From the NCBI RefSeq assembly GCF_018336935.1, contig NZ_CP068771.1:124001-188000 (forward strand): a stretch of DNA of 64,000 nucleotides, given 5' to 3'. The position numbers and the translations under genes were made by a program. Below, piece after piece: positions 35,924 to 44,600 of the stretch (position 1 is its first letter; each line of letters opens with the position of its first letter). Source of the DNA: Serratia plymuthica. Lineage in GTDB: Bacteria > Pseudomonadota > Gammaproteobacteria > Enterobacterales > Enterobacteriaceae. A model generated the notes under the pieces. It was not told where the DNA came from. It was given only the letters and a program-made list of their open reading frames with translations, and did no database searches.

Positions 35924-37399
35924 CTATTGCCGGACTCCGTATTTAGGCAGCGAGTAACCGTTCAGTGGCACGCATAAGGTTTGCGTTTGAGTATATTGTT
36001 CAAGGCTCCATCGCCCCCCGACAGCCCCGATTCCGCTTTGTTTAAAACCGCCGAACGGGCAACGAATATCCCGAATGAAAGGCGTGTTGATACCGACATT
36101 TCCCGCCTGCATTCTTTTGGCAAACGACAATGCACGAGAGTGATCCCGGCTCCAAACCGAGCCGGCCAAACCGAACTGCGTACCATTTGCCAAAGCCAGT
36201 GCAGCCGCTTCATCGTCTGCCGTAAAAATACCGATGACGGGACCGAATATTTCATTTTTCGCCAGATCGCTCTGGGGATGAACGTCCGTGAAAACGGCAG
36301 GCTCAAGGTAAAATCCCCTTGAATGTTGCGCAGGGATCGCGCCGCCGGCGCGCAAATGGGCACCTTGGCGCTGCGCTTGTTCAATTGCGGCCAACATTTG
36401 TGCGCGGTGAGCGGCAGTGATCATCGGGCCGATTTCACTCGCGTCATCGAAAGGGTCACCGATGCGGATATTTCGGGTTCTTTCAATAAACTTACGGCTA
36501 AACGCCTCTGCGATGGGACGCTCGACGATAATGCGCGAACCGGCAGTACACACTTGCCCGTTGCTGCTGAATGCGGAAACCAAGGCACCGTCCAGCGCCG
36601 CGTCGATATCGGCATCGGCCAATACTATCGTCGGCGATTTTCCTCCCAGCTCCAGTATCGATCGCCGTACCGTATTGGCCGAATACCTTAAAACCTCTTT
36701 GCCAACCTGCGTTCCACCGATAAAACAAACCAGATCAATATCAGAATGCTGTATCAATGCCTGCCCTGTCGGCAACCCGGCGCCCTGGATGATATTGACA
36801 ACGCCTGCCGGCAGGTCAATTTCCTCAAAGATTTGTCCTAACAGGGAAACCGTAATCGGCGCCAGTTCCGAAGGCTTCAAAACGACGGTATTCCCCGAGA
36901 TCAAGGCCGCCGCCAAATTGATCGATGAAACGGCGAGCGGGCCGTTCCACGGTGTCATAATTGCGACAACACCAAGCGGTACCGGATGAGTAATGTTGAA
37001 ATAGGCATCTCCGACGGGAATGGCATTGCCAAAAAAGCGCTTTCCTTCTTCAGCAAAAAAACGGAAATGCTCAACGGCGCGTGGGAGATGGCCATGCAGG
37101 CACATTTTCGAGAGAAAGCCAGTATCTTCACACTCATATTGGGCAAACAAGGCCAGGTTTTCCTCCAGCGCATCGGCAATCATATGCAGATAAGAGGCGC
37201 GTTCCTCTACCGGCATGCGCGACCATGGGCCTTGTTCGTAGGCAGTCCGAGCCGCCCGCACGGCAGCATCCACATCCATTGGCGAGGAAATATTGATGTG
37301 GGCAATACGTTTTTCCGTGGCCGGATTGACTGAAAACAGGCTGCCGTCCTCCGTTGATCTGACATGTTTGCCGTCGATAAAGTTAACGATCTCGATCAT
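35924..37399 (-). CDS. NAD(P)-dependent aldehyde dehydrogenase
   Basis: The 491-aa enzyme has an intact catalytic set: N152 (TPWNGP), E250 (ELGGKSP) and C284 (SSNGQVCTAGSR). The closest named groups by pattern are betaine-aldehyde and HpaE-type dehydrogenases, without certainty. In this operon it would oxidise an aldehyde made by the upstream oxygenases or aminotransferase. It follows the aminotransferase gene by 15 bases; GGGGGGAGGCGTC precedes the ATG. It is not part of a catabolic cluster, which argues for a biosynthetic task. Confidence 0.88.
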   Translation of the reverse strand: MIEIVNFIDGKHVRSTEDGSLFSVNPATEKRIAHINISSPMDVDAAVRAARTAYEQGPWSRMPVEERASYLHMIADALEENLALFAQYECEDTGFLSKMCLHGHLPRAVEHFRFFAEEGKRFFGNAIPVGDAYFNITHPVPLGVVAIMTPWNGPLAVSSINLAAALISGNTVVLKPSELAPITVSLLGQIFEEIDLPAGVVNIIQGAGLPTGQALIQHSDIDLVCFIGGTQVGKEVLRYSANTVRRSILELGGKSPTIVLADADIDAALDGALVSAFSSNGQVCTAGSRIIVERPIAEAFSRKFIERTRNIRIGDPFDDASEIGPMITAAHRAQMLAAIEQAQRQGAHLRAGGAIPAQHSRGFYLEPAVFTDVHPQSDLAKNEIFGPVIGIFTADDEAAALALANGTQFGLAGSVWSRDHSRALSFAKRMQAGNVGINTPFIRDIRCPFGGFKQSGIGAVGGRWSLEQYTQTQTLCVPLNGYSLPKYGVRQ

Positions 37400-37414
37400 G
37401 ACGCCTCCCCCCGC

Positions 37415-38704
37415 TCAACTCGCCAGGCCTGTCGTTCGGTTTTGGTTGAGTAACTGATTGAATGCACTTTGGAATTTTTCCGCTGCGGCTTCCAGCACCG
37501 CATGCGTGTGGCTGGTGCTCAACCAACCATGGGACTTGTGCATATCAATGCCTTGTTGAGCCAGGAATACCTTTAGCTCGCTATATATGGCACCGTTTTT
37601 TTGTGCTAACCAGACGGCGTCCTCAGAGGGGGCGATATCAATACCTGCCTTTTTCGCACCAATCAAAATATGAAAGATCGAAGATTGATGAAATAAATGC
37701 ACGTCAATACCCACCTGGCTGGCTTTGTCGTTAACCGCATCAACAAAGAGCGCAGTATTGCGATCCAGCGTTTTTTGAATTGCTCCGTCAGAGACCAATG
37801 CCAACGTGGCCAGCCCAGCAGCGGCGGACAGCGGATTACCGTTAAACGTCCCGGTGTGCAGCACCTTGTCGGTGTGGCTGGCCTCAAAACAGGCCATAAT
37901 CGCCCGGCCGCCGACAACCGCAGCCCCCGATAAACCGCCGCATAATACTTTGGACAAGGTCGTGATATCCGGCAGGACTCCTGATAATTGCTGCACGCCG
38001 CCTGGCGCATAGCGGAATCCGCTCATCACCTCGTCAAAGATCAGCAAGGTGCCGTATTGCCGAGTAATATCGCGTAACCTTCGCAGATAATCAGGATCGT
38101 AGGGCAAAGTGCCGCTGCTCCCGCCCCCGGGTTCCACGATCACCGCCGCAGCGTCCCTTGTGGCCAGTGCCATTTCCATCGCCTCAAGATCGTACGGAGG
38201 CACCACATGTAAATGGCTGGCCGCGTCGGGATGAGATCCGGTTGGCCATCCCTCAAAAACGCCGGAAAGCGCCTCATCATGCCAACCATGAAAATGTCCA
38301 TCGACACGCACAATATTGGCGCGATGGGTGTAAGCGCGCGCCAGTCTCATCGCTAAGAGCGTCGCTTCGGTGCCTGAGGCGCAGAATCGAACCTGCTCAG
38401 CGCTGGGTATCAATTGAGTGATCTTTTCAGCCCACTGAACCAGGAGGGTATGATTGCCTGACAGGTGCGTGCCTTTATGAAGTTGCGCCGCCACTGCCCG
38501 GGTCACGGCGGGATGATTATAGCCAGCAATTAATGCGCCATGTCCCATCCAAAAGTCGGTGTATTGCTGACCTTCGGCATCCCACTTATAGGCTCCATCT
38601 GCGCGTTCAAATACCAACGGATTGGCCGTAGCCCAGCTGTCATGAGTCGCTCCACCCGCAATAAACCTTTTCGCACGTTGTTCCCAGGTTTCCATGATTG
38701 GCAT
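37415..38704 (-). CDS. Class III aminotransferase of the glutamate-1-semialdehyde aminomutase type
   Basis: The 429-aa PLP enzyme has the HemL-like pattern GGATHDSWATANPLVFERADG, CASGTEATLLAMRLARAYT (PLP phosphate site), FDEVMSGFRYAPGG (D224) and the Schiff-base lysine K252 in TLSKVLCGG. It is not hemL itself, since it lies in a biosynthetic operon and differs in the N-terminal substrate region. HemL relatives catalyse aminomutation or transamination of small amino compounds or carrier-bound aldehydes. Its ATG overlaps the stop of the upstream gene by one base (TAATG), so translation is coupled; a second ATG three codons later has better spacing to AGAGG. Confidence 0.85.
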   Translation of the reverse strand: MPIMETWEQRAKRFIAGGATHDSWATANPLVFERADGAYKWDAEGQQYTDFWMGHGALIAGYNHPAVTRAVAAQLHKGTHLSGNHTLLVQWAEKITQLIPSAEQVRFCASGTEATLLAMRLARAYTHRANIVRVDGHFHGWHDEALSGVFEGWPTGSHPDAASHLHVVPPYDLEAMEMALATRDAAAVIVEPGGGSSGTLPYDPDYLRRLRDITRQYGTLLIFDEVMSGFRYAPGGVQQLSGVLPDITTLSKVLCGGLSGAAVVGGRAIMACFEASHTDKVLHTGTFNGNPLSAAAGLATLALVSDGAIQKTLDRNTALFVDAVNDKASQVGIDVHLFHQSSIFHILIGAKKAGIDIAPSEDAVWLAQKNGAIYSELKVFLAQQGIDMHKSHGWLSTSHTHAVLEAAAEKFQSAFNQLLNQNRTTGLAS

Positions 38705-39756
38705 TACCTCTGGTTCGCAGATGACATAAAATCGGTGATCCGTGGCGCGCGCCTTGGCAGCTGTGAACTTTCATTACCGTAATATTCGAAAATATATTCA
38801 TAGTAGAGGATAAAATAGTTAACCAGTTGGCGAAGGGTTACGAACGTGCGTTTCACATCGTGCGATGAAACAACCTCGTCATTAGAATAAAGATTTTCGA
38901 AAATTGACGACTGGTGGCCCAGTTGCGCATCGATAGAAGCATGTTTTAGGAAGGCACCAAACATCCCCTTGGCAAAGGGATAGAGTGAAATAAGTCGGGA
39001 ATAATACTCGGTTAACCCTGCCTTGTTGAAATTATCGCCATCTGACTGCATCAATGAAAATATTGAGGTGTAGACTAGCGAGCTTTCCATTCCCACTTCA
39101 TTGAGGTAATTAATTAAAGCGCGCGTACTGGGTAATGGGTTTGCATTTTCAACCTGTTTTGCCGGAAGCCCATCTTCCGTCAGCCCCTGGAGGAATATCT
39201 CTCCGTGATCGGCTTCTTCTGCGTAATGTGCAGCAATCTTTTGCCTGATATCAATTGATTCACGGCAATATGCCACTCCGTTAGCCATATATTCATTGGC
39301 AGCATCTACGTAATGGTAGAACTCAATGCCCCATCCGAATATTTGCCGTTCCGTGCATTTTCCGTCATGAACGTTTTGCCAAAAGGGTTGCTGATTAATA
39401 TGCTTACGCCAGAAAACCACTTCACTTTTCACTAACTCTACCAGTTCAGTACCACTGAGATGCCCCGTATTGTCTCTGTTCATATCAATCAGTATGGACT
39501 CGCCGCGCAGATACTCGAGCAGGCTGATGATATCTTCCTGTGCGAAGCCGCTTTTGCGCGACAGGCTTTCAACCGTATTCATTCCATTAATATCATTGAA
39601 AATAGCCTGAATCAGCTCGGCACTTTCACCGCTGAAGGCATAGTCGTTGCCCGGCACATGAAGCGTGGCATCTTGCCGATTGATCATCAGCGTGGCATGA
39701 GGGAGGCATTTCGGTAATGAATCGGAGGTCAATTCACAAGATACATGACATTTCAT
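38704..39756 (-). CDS. HDO-family (iron-containing redox, TenA/PqqC-like) protein 2 with RRE-like N-terminal domain
   Basis: The 350-aa protein has an N-terminal region (about residues 20-92) with the L..L..idG...v..L....gf...di..Ll.yL...siL pattern of PqqD/RRE-like winged helices. The C-terminal heme-oxygenase-like helical domain (about 105-340) has E181-A-D-H184 and H272-x3-D276-x4-H281. Where the sister protein has a third-helix Glu (E225), this one has Q237, so its diiron site may be incomplete. It starts 13 bases after the sister gene. It may be a partner subunit or an oxidase with changed metal chemistry. Confidence 0.7.
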   Translation of the reverse strand: MKCHVSCELTSDSLPKCLPHATLMINRQDATLHVPGNDYAFSGESAELIQAIFNDINGMNTVESLSRKSGFAQEDIISLLEYLRGESILIDMNRDNTGHLSGTELVELVKSEVVFWRKHINQQPFWQNVHDGKCTERQIFGWGIEFYHYVDAANEYMANGVAYCRESIDIRQKIAAHYAEEADHGEIFLQGLTEDGLPAKQVENANPLPSTRALINYLNEVGMESSLVYTSIFSLMQSDGDNFNKAGLTEYYSRLISLYPFAKGMFGAFLKHASIDAQLGHQSSIFENLYSNDEVVSSHDVKRTFVTLRQLVNYFILYYEYIFEYYGNESSQLPRRAPRITDFMSSANQR

Positions 39757-39769
39757 AGCAATTCCTGCC

Positions 39770-40756
39770 TCAGCGATAACGTGAAGGGTTAAGAATCTCT
39801 TCGAAAGGGATATGGCTATAATGGTTTTTCATATCGTGCGTCCAAAGCGTTAGCGTTTCGACTAATGTTGCCGCAGAGTTAATCGCCTCATCGGCGCGCT
39901 CTTTCTCTAACGTTGATATGCAGGCGCAAACTTTTTCCAACCAATCATTGTGACCATATTCTTCATCCAGATAGGCATGCTCAATGAGCGGTTGAACGAT
40001 ACCGACATTTTCAGGGTCGTAATATTGAATAAGCGCGTTATAAAACACCATGCCATCTTTGCGATCGCCACCGGTAGACTCAAGAAATGCAGAGCAGGCG
40101 GCATAAGAAATCGCATCTCTACGACCACATTCACGCATGTGGTTGATAATCGCCAGGGTACTCGGCAAGGGCTGATGATTTAAAACCTGTTTTTTGGTAA
40201 AGCCTAATCGCTTCAACGCTTTCATGAAAAACAGGTGATGATTGTACTCTTCGATAAAATGCTGAGAAAAAAGCGCGCGAATCTTTTTATTTTCGTTAGC
40301 GGATGCAGTGACTAAGGAAAGCCGTTTGGTCGCCCCTTCAATAAAGTAGAAATTTTCCAGCAACCAGCCGGCAAAGGCAGATTTAGATAACTTCCCTGAG
40401 GTTAAGTCATGCCAGAAATCAAGCGTGAACACGTCCCTTTTCCATTTCGGGAAGACTTCCCGGCAGGCTTTGGCGAAATCCTGCGGATCAAGCGTATTTG
40501 CTGAAGGCGTTTTTCCTATTTTCACAACGCCAACATCGGTCAATTGCCGCGACAATTCGCGAATATCGTGCTCATCGTAGCAATGTTTTTCCGATAGCAG
40601 ACTTATGGTGCTTTCACCGTCCATATCCAGTAATAAGTTCTTCAGTTCCCGCGGGCGTTCAGTTTCAATGGTGATATCAGCATCAGTCGCTACAATTTTA
40701 ACTGCCGTAGGCTGCTCATGAAGTGCAGAGAAATAATTAAGGTAGGGATAGCTCAT
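39770..40756 (-). CDS. HDO-family (iron-containing redox, TenA/PqqC-like) protein 1 with RRE-like N-terminal domain
   Basis: The 328-aa protein has an N-terminal domain (about residues 17-82) with LLLDMDGESTISLLSEKH and DIRELSRQLTDVGVVKI, like PqqD/RRE peptide-binding domains. The C-terminal helical domain has the expected HDO ligands: E170-Y-N-H173, E225 (SAFLES), H260-x3-D264 and H269. HDO enzymes (UndA, BesC, SznF types) use a transient diiron centre and O2 for C-C cleavage or N-oxygenation. It is the first large gene after the 43-residue peptide gene. The paralogue next to it probably arose by duplication. Confidence 0.75.
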   Translation of the reverse strand: MSYPYLNYFSALHEQPTAVKIVATDADITIETERPRELKNLLLDMDGESTISLLSEKHCYDEHDIRELSRQLTDVGVVKIGKTPSANTLDPQDFAKACREVFPKWKRDVFTLDFWHDLTSGKLSKSAFAGWLLENFYFIEGATKRLSLVTASANENKKIRALFSQHFIEEYNHHLFFMKALKRLGFTKKQVLNHQPLPSTLAIINHMRECGRRDAISYAACSAFLESTGGDRKDGMVFYNALIQYYDPENVGIVQPLIEHAYLDEEYGHNDWLEKVCACISTLEKERADEAINSAATLVETLTLWTHDMKNHYSHIPFEEILNPSRYR

Positions 40757-40829
40757 AGAAATAGCCCCAAGAATCTACAAAGAAAATAAAAAGGCTGCTA
40801 TATCACACAGCCTTTACCTTATTTAAAGG

Positions 40830-40961
40830 TTACTTAACCAAGGCACCCAGAGCACGACGCTCTTCTTGGTTGGCTTTCTTTTTAACATTAAGTGAGAACT
40901 TGGTCTCTTGTTTCTTGGAGGAAACTGCTTCGGCTTTCTGGTCGTTCTGAATGTTTTGCAT
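40830..40961 (-). CDS. 43-aa basic peptide, possible biosynthetic precursor or carrier peptide
   Basis: The reading frame begins MQNIQNDQKAEAVSSKKQET and ends ERRALGALVK before TAA. The ribosome-binding site AAAGGAAA lies 5 bases before the ATG, better than for most genes nearby. The peptide is hydrophilic and Lys/Gln-rich, with no signal sequence, and has a short less polar C-terminal tail (ALGALVK). It is the first gene of the leftward operon, 73 bases before HDO 1. With RRE-like domains on both following proteins, a RiPP-type leader/core or scaffold role is proposed. No family is recognised. Confidence 0.65.
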   Translation of the reverse strand: MQNIQNDQKAEAVSSKKQETKFSLNVKKKANQEERRALGALVK

Positions 40962-41623
40962 AGTATTTTCCTTTAATGTTAATTAACGAAATTACATTAG
41001 CGTTACTTTAGTGTAACGGGAATAAAATCTAGGCGGTTAAAACTGCCCTGTCAATAAATCGACAGGAGGAGTAAATGGCATTGTTTTTACAACTTTAAAT
41101 TAAAATAAAAAATATTTTATTAAAAACAACAGGTTAAAATGAAGGCTGTTTTCTGATAAAAAGATAATAACGCAGCGTGGCACACGCGGAATTATTCATC
41201 TGTAACTAATCAGACACATCTAAAAAACCAAAAAAACCTTAAAGTTCAATTAAGATATATAACTCTAATGGGGGGGGGCTACAGGGATATTCATTTTGTT
41301 ACATTTTCAAAAATGACCGGTAAATTTAATGTTATTAGGCGGTAACATTCAGTTACTTTCTGAATGCAGCATCCGGCCTATACAGAGGCCATAGGTTAGC
41401 CATTATTTTCATTACAAATTAACCAGCCCCATTTAATAACAAAAAATTCCATTAAGTTATTATTTAATATGACACAAGTAATCATGGGTAATTAAAAGGA
41501 CATTAATAGTTCAGAAATAGCATCTGCCCGCGGAAGGGTTAGTGAAGGTGTCTCTTGAGCATTCCAAACGAATAAGGGTATTGCAGCATGTCGAACCGGT
41601 TGATATGAGCCATGGAGGATAAA
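40962..41623. other. AT-rich 660-base regulatory region upstream of the peptide operon
   Basis: No protein gene is supported. It contains a run of nine G (41270-41278), inverted repeats CATTCAG/CTGAATG (about 41346-41366) and GGCC/GGCC, and on the plus strand GACAGGAGGAGTAA followed by a seven-codon frame (41075-41098, MALFLQL plus stop). The promoter of the leftward operon must lie near its left end. The low GC content suggests acquired DNA. Confidence 0.5.
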
Positions 41624-41650
41624 GCCACCTCCTCGGGAGGTGGTCTTTTA
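41624..41650. terminator. Hairpin beyond mscM
   Basis: GCCACCTCC-tcg-GGAGGTGGTC followed by TTTTATTT on the plus strand. It lies at the end of mscM (minus strand) and could stop transcription from either side; the T-run favours the plus direction. Confidence 0.5.
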
Positions 41651-41651
41651 T

Positions 41652-44600
41652 TTACAGGCCGCCCGATTCGCGTTTGGTGTTCGGTGGCGGGGTGGAGGGT
41701 GGGGTGCGGCCATTGCTGGTCAGGCGCGACAGCGTTTCGCTGCGTACCTGGAACGGCGGGTACGGCAGGGTAATGCCGTGTTCGCGGTAGCCGGCCAGAA
41801 TCAGCTGATGGATCTCGTGGCGCAATGGCATGCGATGGCCCATCTCGGCCGCATAGATGCGCATCTCGAAGATCTGAATGCCCTGTTGCAGATCGACCAG
41901 ATAGACCTCCGGCGCCGGGTTGTCCAGCACCAGCGAGCAGCGCTCGGCGGCGTTGAGAAGGATCTTGGTCACCTCTTCGCTGTTGGCATCGCCCGGTGCA
42001 GGCACGGTTAGCACCACGCGGGTCAGGTTGTCCGACAGCGACCAGTTGACGAACTGCTCGGTGATAAACGCCTTGTTCGGCACGATGATCTCTTTGCGAT
42101 CCCAGTCAGAAATGGTGGTGGCGCGAGTGTTGATCTTGGTGACGGTGCCGGTCAGGTTGCGGATCGTCACCGTATCGCCGATACGGATCGGCTTTTCGAA
42201 CAAAATGATCAAGCCGGAGATGAAGTTGGAGAAAATCTCCTGCATGCCGAAGCCCAACCCCACGCTGAGCGCGGTGACTACCCACTGCAGTTTCGACCAC
42301 TCGATGCCGATCCAGGAAAAACTGAGGATAGCGCCGAACAGCAACAGCAGATACTTGGTAATGGTGGTGATGGCGTAGCCGGTGCCCGGCGTCAGATCAA
42401 GGTGCTGCAACACCGCCAGTTCCAGCAGCGCCGGCAGGTTACGGACCAACTGCATGGTGACGATCAGCACCAAAATGGCGATCAATACCGCGCCCAAAGT
42501 GATCGGGTGCGCCGTTTCCACCCCGTTGACCGTCGAGGTTACGTCCCACAGGGAGATGTTTTCCAGGAAGGCGAAGGCGGAATGGATCTCCGACCACAGC
42601 ACAATCACCGATACCAGCGCGATCATCGTCAAGATCGAACGCACCAGCCGCAGAGACTGGGCGCTGATGGTGTCCAGATCGATCTCCGAGTCATCCACAT
42701 CCATCGAGCCTTCGGTGCTGTTCGGCGTATGCGGCGTTTCTTCTTCGCCGCGCGCGCGCTGGGCCAGGATATCGGCACGGCGCTGTTTCGCGCGGTCAAA
42801 GGCGATGCGCCGCCGTTGGATTAACATCCAGCGGCGAATGATATGGTAAATCACCAACAGGAAGAACCAGATCGCAACCGAGGTTTCCAACCGCGCCAGC
42901 AGCGCCTGCGAGGTGGTCAGGTAACCGACGGCGGAGGCCAGCGCGGCCAGCACCGGCGCCGACAGCAGTAACCCCCACAGCGCGGTATTGACCATGTTCT
43001 CGCCGGAGCCTTTCTTGTCGAGATAAAGCGGGATACCGGCGCGCTTGAGGCTGTTGGTGACGATGGCCAGCGCCAGGCACAGCAGGATAAAGCACAGCCG
43101 CCCCAGCGTATTGGCAAACTCGCGCTCTTTCAGGCTGTCGAAAGTGATCAACGCCATGATCAACGGCACAATCAGCCAGATCGACATCTTGTAGTAACGC
43201 ATGGCGCGTGAAACCTGCTTCACCGGCCAGCGGAAGTGCACGATAAACAGCCCCTGCGGATGGGCGAAGGCGGCGCAGATCATACAGATCCACAGGATCG
43301 GCAGCGTCGCGGTGACGCCCTTGCCAATCGCCTCGGCTACCGGATAGTTCCAGGCGCTTTGCAGGCCAAAACCGAGAGCCGCCCACAGTACCGGCAGCGG
43401 CATTGCCACCAGAATCGACCAGAATACGGTGCGCATCGTCAGGAAGAATTCGTCCTGCGTCACCTTGCCGACCCGGCTGTTGGCGCGCGCCAGGAAGGCG
43501 TGATAATGCTTGCGTGAGCTGATGCTGAAAATCACCAGCAGCAGGGCGCCGAAGATTGGGATCAACGTTTCTTTGCTGGTCACCATCATCATGAAGGCAC
43601 CCCCCAGCTGCGCCAGCGTATCCAGCGACAGCAGGCGTGTCAGGTCGTGCGCCACGTTAATCGGATAAGACAGGGTGATCGGGTTGACGTCCGGTACCCA
43701 GAACAGATAGCGGTGGGTGGCGTCCTTGATCTCGTTCAACGCTTCAATCAATTGGGTGTTGGCCACTTTCAGCTTGGTCAGTTCGAGGATCTGGGTATCG
43801 CAGCCGGAAAGCAGCGAATTCAGCAAATCACGCTGGGTGCGCAACTGGGCTTCAACGATACGCCGCTCCGCGCTGGTCAGTTCGCTGCCGTCGTCACGTT
43901 TGAACTCGCGCTGGGAAAGCTTTTCCAATTGGCTTTCAAACTGCAGGCGCTGTACACGCAACTGGGCCATATCGCCATCCAGCTGCTGCGGTTTTGGCAT
44001 TTCCGGCAGCGTCGCCACCTGGGCGCGCAGGGTTTCCCCCAACGCCGACGACGAGCCGAGCCACTGAGCCTGTTCGATAATGGTGCTCAGCGCCTGGCGC
44101 ACCTGCAGCGTTTGCGCGGCGGCCTGGCGTTGTTGAGACGAGATCAGATCCATACGCTGCGCCTGATTGTTCAGGGCGGCGGACAGTTCACGGTTGATTT
44201 GCAGCTGTTGGCTGATGCTTTTCGGCAGATCGCCGTTTTGCTCCGCCAACTGCTCGGTTTTTTCCAAGGCCAGTTCGGCTTCGCGTTGGCGCTGGGCGTT
44301 AAGATTGTTGCGCAGGGCCTGCAACTGGACGTCGAGCTTCTCGTGGCGTTTCTTGTACACCTCGGCGCGCATCCGCGCCAACTCCTGGCGGTTGTTGGCC
44401 GACAGCTGCGCCAGCTCAAGCTCATCCACCTTGGCTTTGCGCGCCGCGGCTTCCGTCTGCAACAGCGCCAGAGTCGCCTGGGCGTGCGGGGTGGTAGGGT
44501 TGGCGGGCTGGGCTTGCAGGCGACGCTGCACTTCGGTCAACGAGCGGCGTGCATCGGTCTGCTGCTGCGGCAGTTGGCCGAGCGAATCGCTGATCTCCCG

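Noticed and set aside
37415..38704. hemL (tetrapyrrole synthesis)
   Set aside because: The sequence belongs to the same superfamily, but its operon context is biosynthetic and unrelated, and the N-terminal substrate region differs.
38704..40756. HDO-like genes as pqqC/thiaminase genes
   Set aside because: No other pqq or thi genes are near, the proteins are much longer than TenA or PqqC, and metal-ligand motifs of the HDO group are present.
33711..40961. Daptide-type RiPP cluster
   Set aside because: An aminotransferase and a peptide are present, but there is no methyltransferase, no iron-type alcohol dehydrogenase and no hydrophobic Thr-ending core peptide.
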